Source: Clostridium sp. DL-VIII
Lineage (GTDB): Bacteria > Bacillota > Clostridia > Clostridiales > Clostridiaceae
Assembly (NCBI RefSeq): GCF_000230835.1
Contig: NZ_CM001240.1
Span: 5,478,279-5,542,278, forward strand
Length of the DNA stretch: 64,000 nt
Reading direction: 5' to 3'
The translations under genes and the position numbers were made by a program. A model generated the notes under the pieces. It saw nothing but the letters and a program-made list of their open reading frames with translations. It was not told the origin of the DNA and searched no databases. Shown piece by piece: positions 45,591 through 54,829 of the stretch. Positions within the stretch are counted from its first letter, which is position 1; every line of letters begins with the position of its first letter.

Positions 45591-45664
45591 TTTTTATTAG
45601 GCATACGCAAAGCATGGCACTTAAAATCCACTAATATATTATGTACACAATTAAGCAACATAAT

Positions 45665-46483
45665 TTATGTTAACATAAGCTGCTTTAATTTGTCTTTTGT
45701 ATAATCATCTATAGGCATTTGAATGGTGATACTTGCCCCCTCTATTTCTGTAGATCTAAATGAAATATAACTTAGATATAAATCTCCTACTAAAGGATGA
45801 TGTAAAAGTTTTTGACCCTCTGGTGTTCCCATGATACCTCGATTATTCCACCATTTATTAAATAGAGGATTTTTTTCATTTAATTCATTTATAATTGCAT
45901 TTATTGTGTTATCATTCTCATAATAGCCGTAATTTGCTCTCAATTGTTCAACACGTAATTTAGAATGACCTTCCCAATTATCTAATAGTTCCTTTAGATA
46001 ATCAACATTAAAAGCTCTCCAAACTGAGTTTCTTTCTTTTTCATTCATTTCTTCATAATTGCCATAAACCTTTAGCGCTGCCGTATTCCATCCAATCATT
46101 GTTAATTTACTATCTGTAACATAAGCTATGCTAGGATTTTGATTGTCCAAGAATTTTTGTAATGTATTAGAAATAGTAACGGTGGCACTGTCTTCTATAG
46201 GCAATTTTTTATCTGATAAATTAAATAAATATCTTTTTTCTTCATTATTTAATTGCAAAACTCTGCTCAAAGAAAGCAACACATCTATTGATGGATTAAC
46301 ATTTTGTCCTTGTTCAATGCGGACATACCAGTCAATGCTCACTCCCGCTAAATCTGCAACTTCTTCTCTCTTTAGCCCTTTCACTCTTCTTTTTTTATCG
46401 AAATTAAGTCCAAATTGTTCTGGTCTTAATGTTGACCTTTTCTTTTTTAAAAATAATCCAAGTTCTTTGTTTTTAGATATCAT
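45665..46483 (-). CDS. XRE-type regulator with MmyB-like ligand-binding domain (copy 2)
   Basis: A 272-aa paralogue of the 39556-40383 regulator. It has the same helix-turn-helix (LGLFLKKKRSTLRPEQFGL...VKGLKREEVADLAGVSIDWYVRIEQGQNVNPS) and ligand domain (PSIAYVTDSKLTMIGWNTAALKVYG; EQLRANYGYY; NPLFNKWWNNR; LVGDLYLSYIS). I start at the ATG at 46483, 8 nt after GGGAG. It is divergent from an MFS gene now interrupted by an IS element; two matching palindromes lie in the spacer. Confidence 0.85.
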   Translation of the reverse strand: MISKNKELGLFLKKKRSTLRPEQFGLNFDKKRRVKGLKREEVADLAGVSIDWYVRIEQGQNVNPSIDVLLSLSRVLQLNNEEKRYLFNLSDKKLPIEDSATVTISNTLQKFLDNQNPSIAYVTDSKLTMIGWNTAALKVYGNYEEMNEKERNSVWRAFNVDYLKELLDNWEGHSKLRVEQLRANYGYYENDNTINAIINELNEKNPLFNKWWNNRGIMGTPEGQKLLHHPLVGDLYLSYISFRSTEIEGASITIQMPIDDYTKDKLKQLMLT

Positions 46484-46504
46484 TATTATCTCTCCCATTT
46501 ATAT

Positions 46505-46521
46505 TTAATCATTAATGATAA
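46505..46521. promoter_or_regulatory. Candidate operator 1 (TTAATCAT..ATGATAA)
   Basis: TTAATCATTAATGATAA, with a 12-bp perfect core ATCATTAATGAT, lies about 20 bp upstream of the regulator gene. A sister site is at 46569. Confidence 0.45.
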
Positions 46522-46568
46522 TACAAATAATTTTATCACTTACTTCTTATCTGCTAAACATAGTATTA

Positions 46569-46583
46569 TTAATCATATGATAA
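46569..46583. promoter_or_regulatory. Candidate operator 2 (TTAATCAT..ATGATAA)
   Basis: TTAATCATATGATAA repeats the half-sites of operator 1. The centres are about 63 bp apart, close to six helical turns, and both lie between the regulator and the MFS start. Confidence 0.45.
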
Positions 46584-46654
46584 CTTAGGTTCTATTTAAA
46601 ATAATACTTTCATTATACACTATCTTCATAAGCTATAGAGAGGAAGATGTGAAA

Positions 46655-46697
46655 ATGGATAAAGCTTTAAAAAACAAAAATTTTTCAAACAAATTAT
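46655..46697 (+). pseudogene. 5' fragment of the MFS gene interrupted by the IS
   Basis: ATG at 46655 after GAGAGGAAG begins MDKALKNKNFSNKL; the IS enters after 43 nt. Joining position 46697 to 48090 (one target-duplication copy removed) restores an uninterrupted 413-aa MFS frame, ...SNKLLLILSIICA. Confidence 0.8.
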
Positions 46698-46727
46698 GGC
46701 TCAACATCAAAATATGTTCTTGACAGC

Positions 46728-47967
46728 TTAAGCTGTCAAGAAATGGTTATTACATTCTAATAAAATTCTTCCTTTGTAGTAGTCTTTATTCCTTGTAAAA
46801 TAGTGTCTGCGTTGAATTGCTTTAATTTTACCGTTTCTACCTTCAACAGCGGCATTGGTATATCTACAATGATGATAGTTAATTATTTCTTGTCTCCAGT
46901 TTTCAAAAGTAACCAAAGCACGTTCTACCTCAGGTATATTTAGTGAATGTCCTTTTTTACACCATTTATCAAATACATTTGTTGCCTGTATAACACTTGA
47001 ACAACAGTCATACCACTCAATAAGTTCCTCTTTCCACTCATATACTGCTTTTAGGTCAGGTGATAATGACAACAACTGCTGGAGCATCTCAACCTCTTTT
47101 GATGTAAGATATTCATTCCGTTTTTCAAGTACTGATTTATTTCTTTTCAATACTGTCCGTGCCGCAGGAGTTAAATCACAACTTATGCGTTTTCTTACGC
47201 CTCTAAGAGCTTCCATAGCATAGCTATTAACATGAAACCTATCCGCAATACGTATAGCATCTGGGTATACTTCTTTTGCAAATGTGTGATAATATGGAGC
47301 CAAATCCATTACTATAGCAAAAGGTCGGAGCTCAAAAAGTTCTGGATTTACAGTCTTATGACTTCTAAGCTCTTCAAGTTTTCTTCCTGGAATTATTTCA
47401 AGTAATGTTCCGTTACGAAGGTCATGAATTCCAGTATTATAACTATGTCCTTTCCTTATAGCAAAATCATCCATTCCAAGTTATAAGCTTGTTAGTGTTA
47501 GAACTTTCTAATATAACTTTTGCTTGCAATTGTGGAACAACATAGTCAATATAATTTTTATATATTCTTTCAACTGTAGAATATGGTATTTTCAATGTTC
47601 TAGCACAGTGAATAACCGTTGCTCCTGGTACTTTAGTTGCAATAAACTCTTGAAATTCATTAGTATAACGACTCTTTCCAGTCAGGAATGAATATTGCCA
47701 TGAAAAAGAGGCATTACAATCCTTACAGGACATTCTTATTTTAGGAACCTTTAATATTACCTCGTTTTGAAATATAGGAAGATGCCTTACTCTTCTAATT
47801 CCAGATGAGCCTCGTCTTATTATTTTAAAACTCTTACAGCACGGACAAGGTTGAGTATATTCTGTAGGTTGGATTTCAATACAAATTCTATCTTCAAAAC
47901 CATAGATAAAATTGATAACATTTATTCCTTGTAAATTTAATATATTAGTGATATCCTGTAATTGCAT
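46728..47967 (-). pseudogene. ISL3 transposase, frameshifted
   Basis: Two overlapping frames make up one transposase. The first (47467-47967, 166 aa) has the N-terminal zinc-finger cysteines (CPCC...MSCKDC) and helix-turn-helix. The second (46728-47474, 248 aa) opens at the first catalytic Asp (MDDFAIRKGHSYN) and continues with VMDLAPYYHTFAKEVYPDAI and the Glu in NAAVEGRNGKIKAI. The break is near 47475-47485, just before the DDF motif, by one extra or two missing bases. No known ISL3 programmed frameshift signal is visible, so this copy is probably inactive. Confidence 0.85.
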
Positions 47968-48016
47968 TTAAACTCCTTCAATTCTATTGGATTAGTCACT
48001 TATAGAATACAGGAAT

Positions 48017-48046
48017 TTGAATGCATTTTTCATTTAATTTTATAAT
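48017..48046 (+). promoter_or_regulatory. Outward promoter in the IS right end
   Basis: TTGAAT (48017-48022), 18-bp spacer, TATAAT (48041-48046), directed into the MFS gene. The predicted start point falls at about 48053. Confidence 0.5.
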
Positions 48047-48052
48047 TATTTT

Positions 48053-49288
48053 ATGTCAAGCACAGTTTTTAGTGTTGAGCCCAAATTATTATTAATTTTA
48101 TCAATTATTTGTGCAATTATAATAGCTAATTTGTACTACGATCAAGTTTTATTAACCAATATTTCCAATGATTTTTTTATACCTGCTTCAGCATCTGGTA
48201 AACTTATAACAGCTATACAGATAGGCTATACAATGGGATTGTTGTTTATTGTTCCACTAGGAGACAGGTATAGTAGAAAGCAATTAATAATTTTAAGTAT
48301 TATTTGTTCAGCTATATTATTATATTTAATGACTTTAGTCTCTACCTTTAATTTAATAGTAGTTGTAGGCTTTTTTATGGGGATTTCAAGTGTTTCAGCG
48401 CAACTTATAATCCCATTTGTTTCATCAAATATCTCGTCAGAAAAACGAGGTATAATAGTTGGTCACTTATTAACCGGAGTATTTCTTGGAGTTTTACTCG
48501 GAAGAGTACTAGGTGGAGTTCTAGGCCAATTAATTGGTTGGAGAGGAGTACATGAATTTGCGGCAATAGTTTTATTAATTTTTGCAGTATATTTATTTTA
48601 TTCTCTTCCAAAGGATAATGTAGAAAAGGAAAGTTCCTATAAAAATATCATATTATCTTTACCTCCATTATTAAAAAAAGAAAAAGTATTAAGAGAAACA
48701 ATAGTTTTTGGTGCTGCTGCCTTTTGTGCCTTTAATATTTTCTGGGTTTCATTGTCTTTTATTTTAGAAGGTTCTCCTTATAATTATGGAAGTGCAATAG
48801 TCGGACTCTTTGGATTTTTAGGTATAGCAGGTGCGTTAGCTGCTGGATTTTCAGGAAAACTTACAAATAGCAAAAAAGTAAGCTTATGGAACCTTTTTGC
48901 TTTAGCTATAATGTTTGTCTCTTTTTTAATCTTAGGTATAGGCTGGTCTAAACTCATAATTATAATTCTTGTAACATTTACTTTAGATGTTGGTTCAAGG
49001 ATGAATATGTCTTTAAATCAAGGAAGGATTTATAAGCTTAGTCTCCAAAATCATAGTAGATTAAATTCCCTCTATATGGTTGGATATTACTTAGGTGGAT
49101 CCCTTGGCTCATGGATAAGTACCTCTGTATATCACTCATTTGGTGTTATTGGAATTACAATTGCAAGCTGCAGCGTACTTTTACTAGCAGGTGTTTATTA
49201 TTTAATCACTAACAATCTTTTAAATAGAGACGATCGTGCTAAATCTTCAAGTGTATTTGTCTCTAAAAATCAACCAACTCATCAGTAA
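48053..49288 (+). CDS. MFS transporter, 5'-disrupted with an IS-derived start
   Basis: A 411-aa major facilitator with twelve predicted helices, starting with an ATG inside the IS right inverted repeat (MSSTVFSVEPK is IS-encoded) and joining the native frame at LLLILSIICAIIIANLYYDQ. It has the MFS motif-A-like GDRYSRKQLI between helices 2 and 3. It belongs to the drug:H+ antiporter type of the YnfM/arabinose efflux kind. Almost all of the native protein remains, but there is no ribosome site before the new ATG, so expression is doubtful. The native gene started at 46655, divergent from an MmyB-type regulator. Confidence 0.75.
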   Translation: MSSTVFSVEPKLLLILSIICAIIIANLYYDQVLLTNISNDFFIPASASGKLITAIQIGYTMGLLFIVPLGDRYSRKQLIILSIICSAILLYLMTLVSTFNLIVVVGFFMGISSVSAQLIIPFVSSNISSEKRGIIVGHLLTGVFLGVLLGRVLGGVLGQLIGWRGVHEFAAIVLLIFAVYLFYSLPKDNVEKESSYKNIILSLPPLLKKEKVLRETIVFGAAAFCAFNIFWVSLSFILEGSPYNYGSAIVGLFGFLGIAGALAAGFSGKLTNSKKVSLWNLFALAIMFVSFLILGIGWSKLIIIILVTFTLDVGSRMNMSLNQGRIYKLSLQNHSRLNSLYMVGYYLGGSLGSWISTSVYHSFGVIGITIASCSVLLLAGVYYLITNNLLNRDDRAKSSSVFVSKNQPTHQ

Positions 49289-49300
49289 TTTGTAAAATAC

Positions 49301-49343
49301 TTTAAGATATAATCAAAAAAATAACAAACTCATATTCCTAAAA
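49301..49343. repeat. Degenerate dispersed repeat, copy 4
   Basis: AAGATATAATCAAAAAAATAACAAACTCAT resembles copies at 10491 and 11677. It follows the MFS stop codon. The rest of the 277-bp gap is plain AT-rich sequence. Confidence 0.4.
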
Positions 49344-49565
49344 AATTATTTACTGCTAATAATGATAATACTGCTGTGATTATTTATCCTATGATAATTT
49401 ATCATCTATTTAAAAGAATTCTTTAATTGTATAATGGATTAAAAAGAATTTACTTTCATTAATTTTGTATTGTTAAGCATATTATAGATATCTTTAATAC
49501 GATAATACTATTAAATAAATCTTATTACTTAAAGGAATATGTTTAAATTAAAGGAGAAGATAAAA

Positions 49566-50360
49566 ATGAATTTAATAACTGTAAATCAAGATAAATGTAT
49601 TAAATGTGGTTTGTGCGTAAATGAGTGCCCAGAACGTGTATTAGAACTTAGTGAAAATGGACCTAAAGAAATTTGCGGTGAAGAGTGTATTTCCTGCGGT
49701 CATTGTGTGGCCATATGTCCACGGGAAGCAATTGATAATATAAAAACACCATTAGCCAATCAAACCAGCTCAAAAAAATTTCCAAAACTAAGCCCTGAAG
49801 AGGCAGAACACTTCCTTCGTTCAAGGCGTTCAATCCGCTCATATAAAGAAACTCCTGTCCCAAGAGAAAAATTAATAGATCTTGTGAATATTGCACATTT
49901 TGCTCCTAGTGGACATAATCTTCAAGGAATATCTTATACTATCATAGATGATAGAAAGATACTTGATAAAGCTGTTAAAATTGTTATTGAAGAATTTGAA
50001 AAGGTTAATGTATCGAGCGAATTTACAAAACCATACCGTGAAAAAGGAATTGATACAATTTTGCGTGGAGCATCCAGTCTTGTCCTAGCAACTGCTGATT
50101 CAAACTTTCCACGAGGAAGAGAAAATTCAATTCTTTCATTAACATATTTGGAGTTATATGCACCAACACTAGGCTTAGGCTCATGTTGGGCTGGGATGTT
50201 TGAAAGAATTGCTATGAAAGATAATTCCCCATTACTTAAATTATTTAACATCCCTGAAAATAAGAAAATCACTGGTGCTATTATGGTGGGATATCCTAAA
50301 TATACTTATTCAAGATTAGTTGATAAAAATCCATTAGAGGTTACTTTTATAAATCAGTGA
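49566..50360 (+). CDS. Nitroreductase with N-terminal 2[4Fe-4S] ferredoxin domain
   Basis: A 264-aa fusion. Residues 1-60 form a bacterial ferredoxin with two clusters (CIKCGLCVNECP and CISCGHCVAICP); the rest is an FMN nitroreductase (RRSIRSYKETPVPREKLIDLVNIAHFAPSGHNLQGISYTII; GLGSCWAGMFERIA). The ferredoxin domain probably feeds electrons straight to FMN, as in clostridial nitroreductase-ferredoxin fusions. The ATG at 49566 follows AAAGGAG by 9 nt; an upstream ATG at 49539 is badly spaced. Monocistronic with its own terminator. Confidence 0.87.
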   Translation: MNLITVNQDKCIKCGLCVNECPERVLELSENGPKEICGEECISCGHCVAICPREAIDNIKTPLANQTSSKKFPKLSPEEAEHFLRSRRSIRSYKETPVPREKLIDLVNIAHFAPSGHNLQGISYTIIDDRKILDKAVKIVIEEFEKVNVSSEFTKPYREKGIDTILRGASSLVLATADSNFPRGRENSILSLTYLELYAPTLGLGSCWAGMFERIAMKDNSPLLKLFNIPENKKITGAIMVGYPKYTYSRLVDKNPLEVTFINQ

Positions 50361-50380
50361 TATTACTTTATATGTAAGTA

Positions 50381-50409
50381 ACCACCCGCAAACAGCGGGT
50401 GGCTTTTAT
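50381..50409 (+). terminator. Terminator after the ferredoxin-nitroreductase gene
   Basis: CCACCCGC-AAACA-GCGGGTGG followed by CTTTTATT. Confidence 0.85.
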
Positions 50410-50445
50410 TATGTTCTCTAATACTCCTTTAGTAGTAAAAGACAT

Positions 50446-51387
50446 TTATAAATTGTTATCTTTTATATAGTTATTGACTTCTGTCCAATCAGGTATAGAT
50501 TCAAACCCTCCAACTCGTGTTGTAGTAATAGCTCCAACTAAATTTGCTAATTTTATAACTTCTTCTATATTCTTTTTATCATTTAATATCTGAGCAATTA
50601 CTGCTCCTATAAAAGCATCTCCAGCTCCTGTTGAGTCTACCATCTTTACTTCATGTGATGGTATTATAATTCTTTTTTCATTATTTATCAGCATTGCACC
50701 TCTCCTACCTAAAGTAATAATTAAGTTTTTACACCCTAATTTATATATATAATCTGCTGCATTCTCAATATCTTTTTTTTCACTAATCAAATAAGCTTCT
50801 TCTTCGCTTAACTTTACTATATCACTATCTTTTATAAAGTCTAAACATCCTTTTATAAACTTAGGTTTATTATTTTTGAATAAATCTTCTCTGTAATTTG
50901 CATCAAAAGAAATGATTTTATTGTTATCTAATGCATATCGTTTCAATTTATAGTAACTATCTTCTAGATATCCTCCCAAAAAAGCCGTAGCACTCCCAAA
51001 ATGATATAAATCAAAATCGATTAATTCGTCTTTTATTAATTCATAATTTAGAAATTCGTCGGCACCTCGTATAAACTCGAAATCTCTTTCTCCCTCCTCG
51101 GTTAGTGATACAAACGCAACAGTAGTTTTTTTATTTTTTAATTTATACATAAATTCCGAATTTATATTGTTACATATAAATTTATCCTTTAAAAAATCTC
51201 CAAACGAATCATCACCAACAGATCCTAAAAAGTATGCTTTTCCTCCTAATTTTGATATAGCGGCAGACACATTAGCTGGTGCTCCACCAGGCTTTTTTAC
51301 AAACTCTTCTACTAACTTTAAATTTTTTCTTGCATTGATTGGTATAAAATCTATTAATGCTTCACCCATACAAACTACACTCTTCAT
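50446..51387 (-). CDS. PfkB-family sugar kinase (probable fructokinase)
   Basis: A 313-aa ribokinase/PfkB kinase. It has the N-terminal substrate motif GEALIDFIP and KKPGGAPANVSAAISKLGG, and the C-terminal ATP/anion-hole motif DSTGAGDAFIGAVIAQI with the catalytic Asp. The opening and GGAPANVA pattern are characteristic of fructokinases. As last gene of the LevR-controlled operon it would phosphorylate the free sugar released by the two glycosidases. The ATG at 51387 follows GGGGAGG by about 9 nt. Confidence 0.85.
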   Translation of the reverse strand: MKSVVCMGEALIDFIPINARKNLKLVEEFVKKPGGAPANVSAAISKLGGKAYFLGSVGDDSFGDFLKDKFICNNINSEFMYKLKNKKTTVAFVSLTEEGERDFEFIRGADEFLNYELIKDELIDFDLYHFGSATAFLGGYLEDSYYKLKRYALDNNKIISFDANYREDLFKNNKPKFIKGCLDFIKDSDIVKLSEEEAYLISEKKDIENAADYIYKLGCKNLIITLGRRGAMLINNEKRIIIPSHEVKMVDSTGAGDAFIGAVIAQILNDKKNIEEVIKLANLVGAITTTRVGGFESIPDWTEVNNYIKDNNL

Positions 51388-51421
51388 AATTAATTTCCTC
51401 CCCATTATTAAAGTTCAATAT

Positions 51422-52540
51422 TTATCTAGGAATTCTATCTCTTCTACCTTGAAACTTTCTAAAAATGCCTTCTGGAGAATCTTGATACCAATATGCAACA
51501 CTGGCAATATCATCTTGACGTTCAAATAATTCCAAATCATCATTTCCTATTTGTTGAAGTTGAACTTTTATATCTTCAAAAAATATAATTGGATCTAGAA
51601 TATGCCATCTATATAATCCATGTCTAGGTAGTGAATCGTCTCCAAAAGCATGAACTGCATTTAATTTTCCGGTTTCAAATCTGTCTCTTGAAGGATCCCT
51701 GTGAGACTGATATGGATACCCTAAAAATAAAGTCGAATAGTTTTTGGCAGATGGTCTTCCCATTTTATCTAGTTGATGAAATGCCCATGCTCCTCCAAAA
51801 TAATCTTCTGATCCAGTAGATGATATTGTTGGATATTGCTCGTCTCCATCTATATAAAATTTAAATTCTCCCTCTCCCCACCAATATCTTTCTAATGCTG
51901 TAAGAGCTATATATGTTCCTACATAACATCCTTTACCTTTTATTTTTTCAAGTATAGTATAATCTTCCTGCAATCTAGTAATTTTTTCTCTATTCCATAC
52001 TGCATGGAAATACAAAGAATCATTATCAATCTCGTCAACCAACGAATAATTTATTGTATAAAAAAAAGCTGTTATATCTTTTGGATGTTGATTTATTATA
52101 GTAACTTTAGCTCTTTTTTTAAATGGCATTCTAAAATAAGAGTTAAATCCTCCATTAGGACATACTACGATAGGAAGAGAAGCTATATCACATCTTTCAC
52201 CGAATCCGTTACAAAAAAAATCTCCAATAGGCGCTTCAACTGCAGGCACTTTACATCCATCCCAATATATTCTAAGCACTACATCTCTTAATACAAATGC
52301 TCCTTTTTCAGTTCTATCTCTAATAGTCATCCACATATGCTTTATTATTCCTGGACCTTCTATATCAGCTATTACGGTTTCTTCATTCATCGGAAGCTTT
52401 ATGTTAGATTTTCCCTTTCTGCCTTTTCCAAGACAGCTATCAGCCATACAAGCTCTTCCCTTTTCTCCTGTTGGATTTTCAGGAGTTATGGCTCTAGACC
52501 TCTCATTATTAAATATAGTTATGTTATCTAATAAATTCAT
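51422..52540 (-). CDS. GH172 (DUF2961) glycoside hydrolase
   Basis: A 372-aa single-domain DUF2961 protein, the family now classed as GH172, whose characterised members act on alpha-D-fructofuranosides (difructose anhydride I) or D-arabinofuranosides. Family markers are ENPTGEKGRA near residue 21, EGPGIIKHMWMT, and the active-site region. The two glutamates expected as nucleophile and acid/base align to Glu223 (WWGEG) and Glu245 (STGSEDYF). There is no signal peptide, so it acts inside the cell on imported substrate. It sits between an uncharacterised glycosidase and a fructokinase-like gene. Confidence 0.85.
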   Translation of the reverse strand: MNLLDNITIFNNERSRAITPENPTGEKGRACMADSCLGKGRKGKSNIKLPMNEETVIADIEGPGIIKHMWMTIRDRTEKGAFVLRDVVLRIYWDGCKVPAVEAPIGDFFCNGFGERCDIASLPIVVCPNGGFNSYFRMPFKKRAKVTIINQHPKDITAFFYTINYSLVDEIDNDSLYFHAVWNREKITRLQEDYTILEKIKGKGCYVGTYIALTALERYWWGEGEFKFYIDGDEQYPTISSTGSEDYFGGAWAFHQLDKMGRPSAKNYSTLFLGYPYQSHRDPSRDRFETGKLNAVHAFGDDSLPRHGLYRWHILDPIIFFEDIKVQLQQIGNDDLELFERQDDIASVAYWYQDSPEGIFRKFQGRRDRIPR

Positions 52541-52555
52541 ATAATTTCACCTCTT

Positions 52556-54811
52556 CTATTTTAATATTATTTCAATTTCTTCATAAGGTAATAATTCTTT
52601 CTTTACTAATACAGTTTCATTATTCAAAAACTTTCCTCTTGAATAATTTAGTTTTTCACCAGTTTTACATATAGTTGGAAGTCCGCTTCCTATTATTTCT
52701 GCTTCTAAAGTAATACTGTAATTATTATTGTTGGTTACTGATATCTCTGTTGAATTATTATCTATACAATATTTTAAATGAAAGCTGCTGTATCCAAATT
52801 TAGCATTTTCCCAGTGAAAATTGCTTGAAGGTGAAAATGGTCTAAATAATAAAGTTTTAGTTGGTGCATCATAGTTAACTCCTAAAAACTGTGTTATGAA
52901 AATAGTGGAAAAAACTCCAGATCCCCATGAACACTTTCCACATTCGTTCATTCTCTCCACATTTCCTGTCTTACTATTTAACTTATACGGCCACCACCAC
53001 CAAGATCCATCTAAATCTATTAATCTCTTAAGTTCAGTCATATATCCATTGTTACCGCTCATACTATCATGATTTACAGAAGCACATAAAAATGTAATAT
53101 ACCCTGGAAATGTAGCTCCAGATTTATTTCCCCATTTAATACCTCTGCTTAAGCAAGAATATGTTGGATTATTATCACTAGCAGAAAATTTCTCATAATT
53201 TCTTAATATTTCATCATCATATTTTTTATACCCATAATAAGGAATTAAAGTAGTATCTGATTCTTCTCCATCATGCATTAATAAATTTATATTCTCTCCA
53301 TCATTTACGTCATATAAGAAATCAATTCCTTCATCCCAAAATTCCTTTTTATATTTTTCTACAGGATACTTAAGCTTGTTAATACCACTTAAAGCTCCTA
53401 TTCCTTCAACATATTGCTTGCCATACACTCCACTATAGGTCATATATTTTTCAATATCTTCTTTTAACTTATCTGCATATTTATTGTATTTTTTACTTAA
53501 AGTGAATTCATTAAAAACATCCATACATATTCTAGAAAATGATTTAAGTACTTTCCACACAAATACATTAGAACCCGTATGATATTCTCCTAATGAAAAA
53601 GCATCAGATATCCATATTGACGGTAGTAGATTTATGTTATCATTAGTTTTCAAATTTAATGTTTCATCTAATATATATATAAATTTATAAAATAAATCTT
53701 TATTTCTCAAAAAGAAATCTTTATCATCTGTTGACTCGTAATACAATCCTGCCATCATAATTGAACTTAATGAATTAGTAATTGAGTGCTTTATTCCACC
53801 TTCATATTTACTTCCTTTAGGTCTTATACCATACTTTGAAAACCACAGTATCCCTTTTTTATAAAATTCAGGCTCTAAAATTGAAAATGGTAACATCGAG
53901 TAATACATATCTTTATTCCATATTCTTTTTAATACTGGATATGTTCCCCAATTTGAGCCTATTATGTGATCTTTATCATTCATACCAATAGCACATAACG
54001 ATTGTATGACGGCTCTTTCATAAATCAGTTGAGTTAATTTATCTTTATCCATAATAAGGTTTCCAGTTAACCCTTTAAAATAATCATAGGTCTCATTTAT
54101 CCAATGCAATGCCCCTTTTTCCCTCACTAATTTAAAATCTTCATAATTTCCTGGAAGATAAAAAACAACTGGAAGCCAAACACCATCCTTGGCTTTTATT
54201 TTATAGCTATAAGATTTCGAATATCCTTTATTATTGGCTATATCTATTGAAACATACCTTACATCTGAATATTTCTTATTATATCTTTTAGGCATTATAA
54301 TCTCGACATTCATTTCTCTATCTGAAATATTTTCAAAATATAATCCATATATTATCAAACTCAACCTTTTTCCTGATTTAGATATAGGAGCAACAGACAG
54401 TACTGTTGCTCTATAATTTTTATTAATATGAACTACCCTTGGAAATAAATTATCCACAAGATCAGATTCTACATAGACATTATTTTTATTAAGTTTTATG
54501 ACTTTATCTTCTACTTTTACCTCAAAATAAAAATTATTACTCTGGGTAAAATCTTTTGCAACCCATACTCCAGGAATATCGTCACAATAATAGCAGCCAT
54601 GATAAAATGACAAGCTCTTAATAGTTCCAAACTCGTCAATATTTGCAATTGACTTATTATTTGAAACATCATACGAAAAACTTTCATCTGGTAGTTTTTT
54701 TGAATAATAACTTTCTTCTAAGTCACTAAAATATACTCCATCTTTTATACAAATATTAAAATATTCATTTTTATTTTTATATATAATATTTTTAATACTA
54801 CTATATTGCAT
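52556..54811 (-). CDS. Uncharacterised probable (alpha/alpha)6-barrel glycosidase
   Basis: A 751-aa cytoplasmic protein without a signal peptide that I cannot place in a named family. Its make-up is that of a six-hairpin glycosidase: a beta-rich N-terminal region (1-245), a helical catalytic-like core (about 255-680) with RIWNKDMYYSMLPFS at 296-310, EYHTGSNVFVWK, DGSWWWWPYKLN and CSWGSGVF, and a short beta C-terminus. Aromatic and acidic clusters in the core suit a sugar pocket. It lies 18 bp after the PTS IID gene and 15 bp before GH172, so it probably acts on the same imported oligosaccharide, perhaps as a phosphoglycosidase or phosphorylase. AGGAG precedes the ATG. Confidence 0.65.
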   Translation of the reverse strand: MQYSSIKNIIYKNKNEYFNICIKDGVYFSDLEESYYSKKLPDESFSYDVSNNKSIANIDEFGTIKSLSFYHGCYYCDDIPGVWVAKDFTQSNNFYFEVKVEDKVIKLNKNNVYVESDLVDNLFPRVVHINKNYRATVLSVAPISKSGKRLSLIIYGLYFENISDREMNVEIIMPKRYNKKYSDVRYVSIDIANNKGYSKSYSYKIKAKDGVWLPVVFYLPGNYEDFKLVREKGALHWINETYDYFKGLTGNLIMDKDKLTQLIYERAVIQSLCAIGMNDKDHIIGSNWGTYPVLKRIWNKDMYYSMLPFSILEPEFYKKGILWFSKYGIRPKGSKYEGGIKHSITNSLSSIMMAGLYYESTDDKDFFLRNKDLFYKFIYILDETLNLKTNDNINLLPSIWISDAFSLGEYHTGSNVFVWKVLKSFSRICMDVFNEFTLSKKYNKYADKLKEDIEKYMTYSGVYGKQYVEGIGALSGINKLKYPVEKYKKEFWDEGIDFLYDVNDGENINLLMHDGEESDTTLIPYYGYKKYDDEILRNYEKFSASDNNPTYSCLSRGIKWGNKSGATFPGYITFLCASVNHDSMSGNNGYMTELKRLIDLDGSWWWWPYKLNSKTGNVERMNECGKCSWGSGVFSTIFITQFLGVNYDAPTKTLLFRPFSPSSNFHWENAKFGYSSFHLKYCIDNNSTEISVTNNNNYSITLEAEIIGSGLPTICKTGEKLNYSRGKFLNNETVLVKKELLPYEEIEIILK

Positions 54812-54829
54812 AATAATCTCCTGTTTAAA

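Larger units (their letters stand above)
46698..48081 (-). mobile_element. ISL3-family insertion sequence (1384 bp)
   Basis: Terminal inverted repeats at 46698-46726 and 48053-48081 both begin GGCTCAACA from the outside and match at 23 of 29 positions. They are flanked by a perfect 8-bp target duplication CAAATTAT (46690-46697 and 48082-48089). The single transposase gene fills the minus strand. Family, repeat length and 8-bp duplication agree with ISL3. The undecayed duplication suggests a recent insertion. Confidence 0.93.

Noticed and set aside
48053..48085. ATG at 48053 as the native MFS start
   Set aside because: It lies within the IS inverted repeat; the native start is at 46655, as shown by the target duplication.
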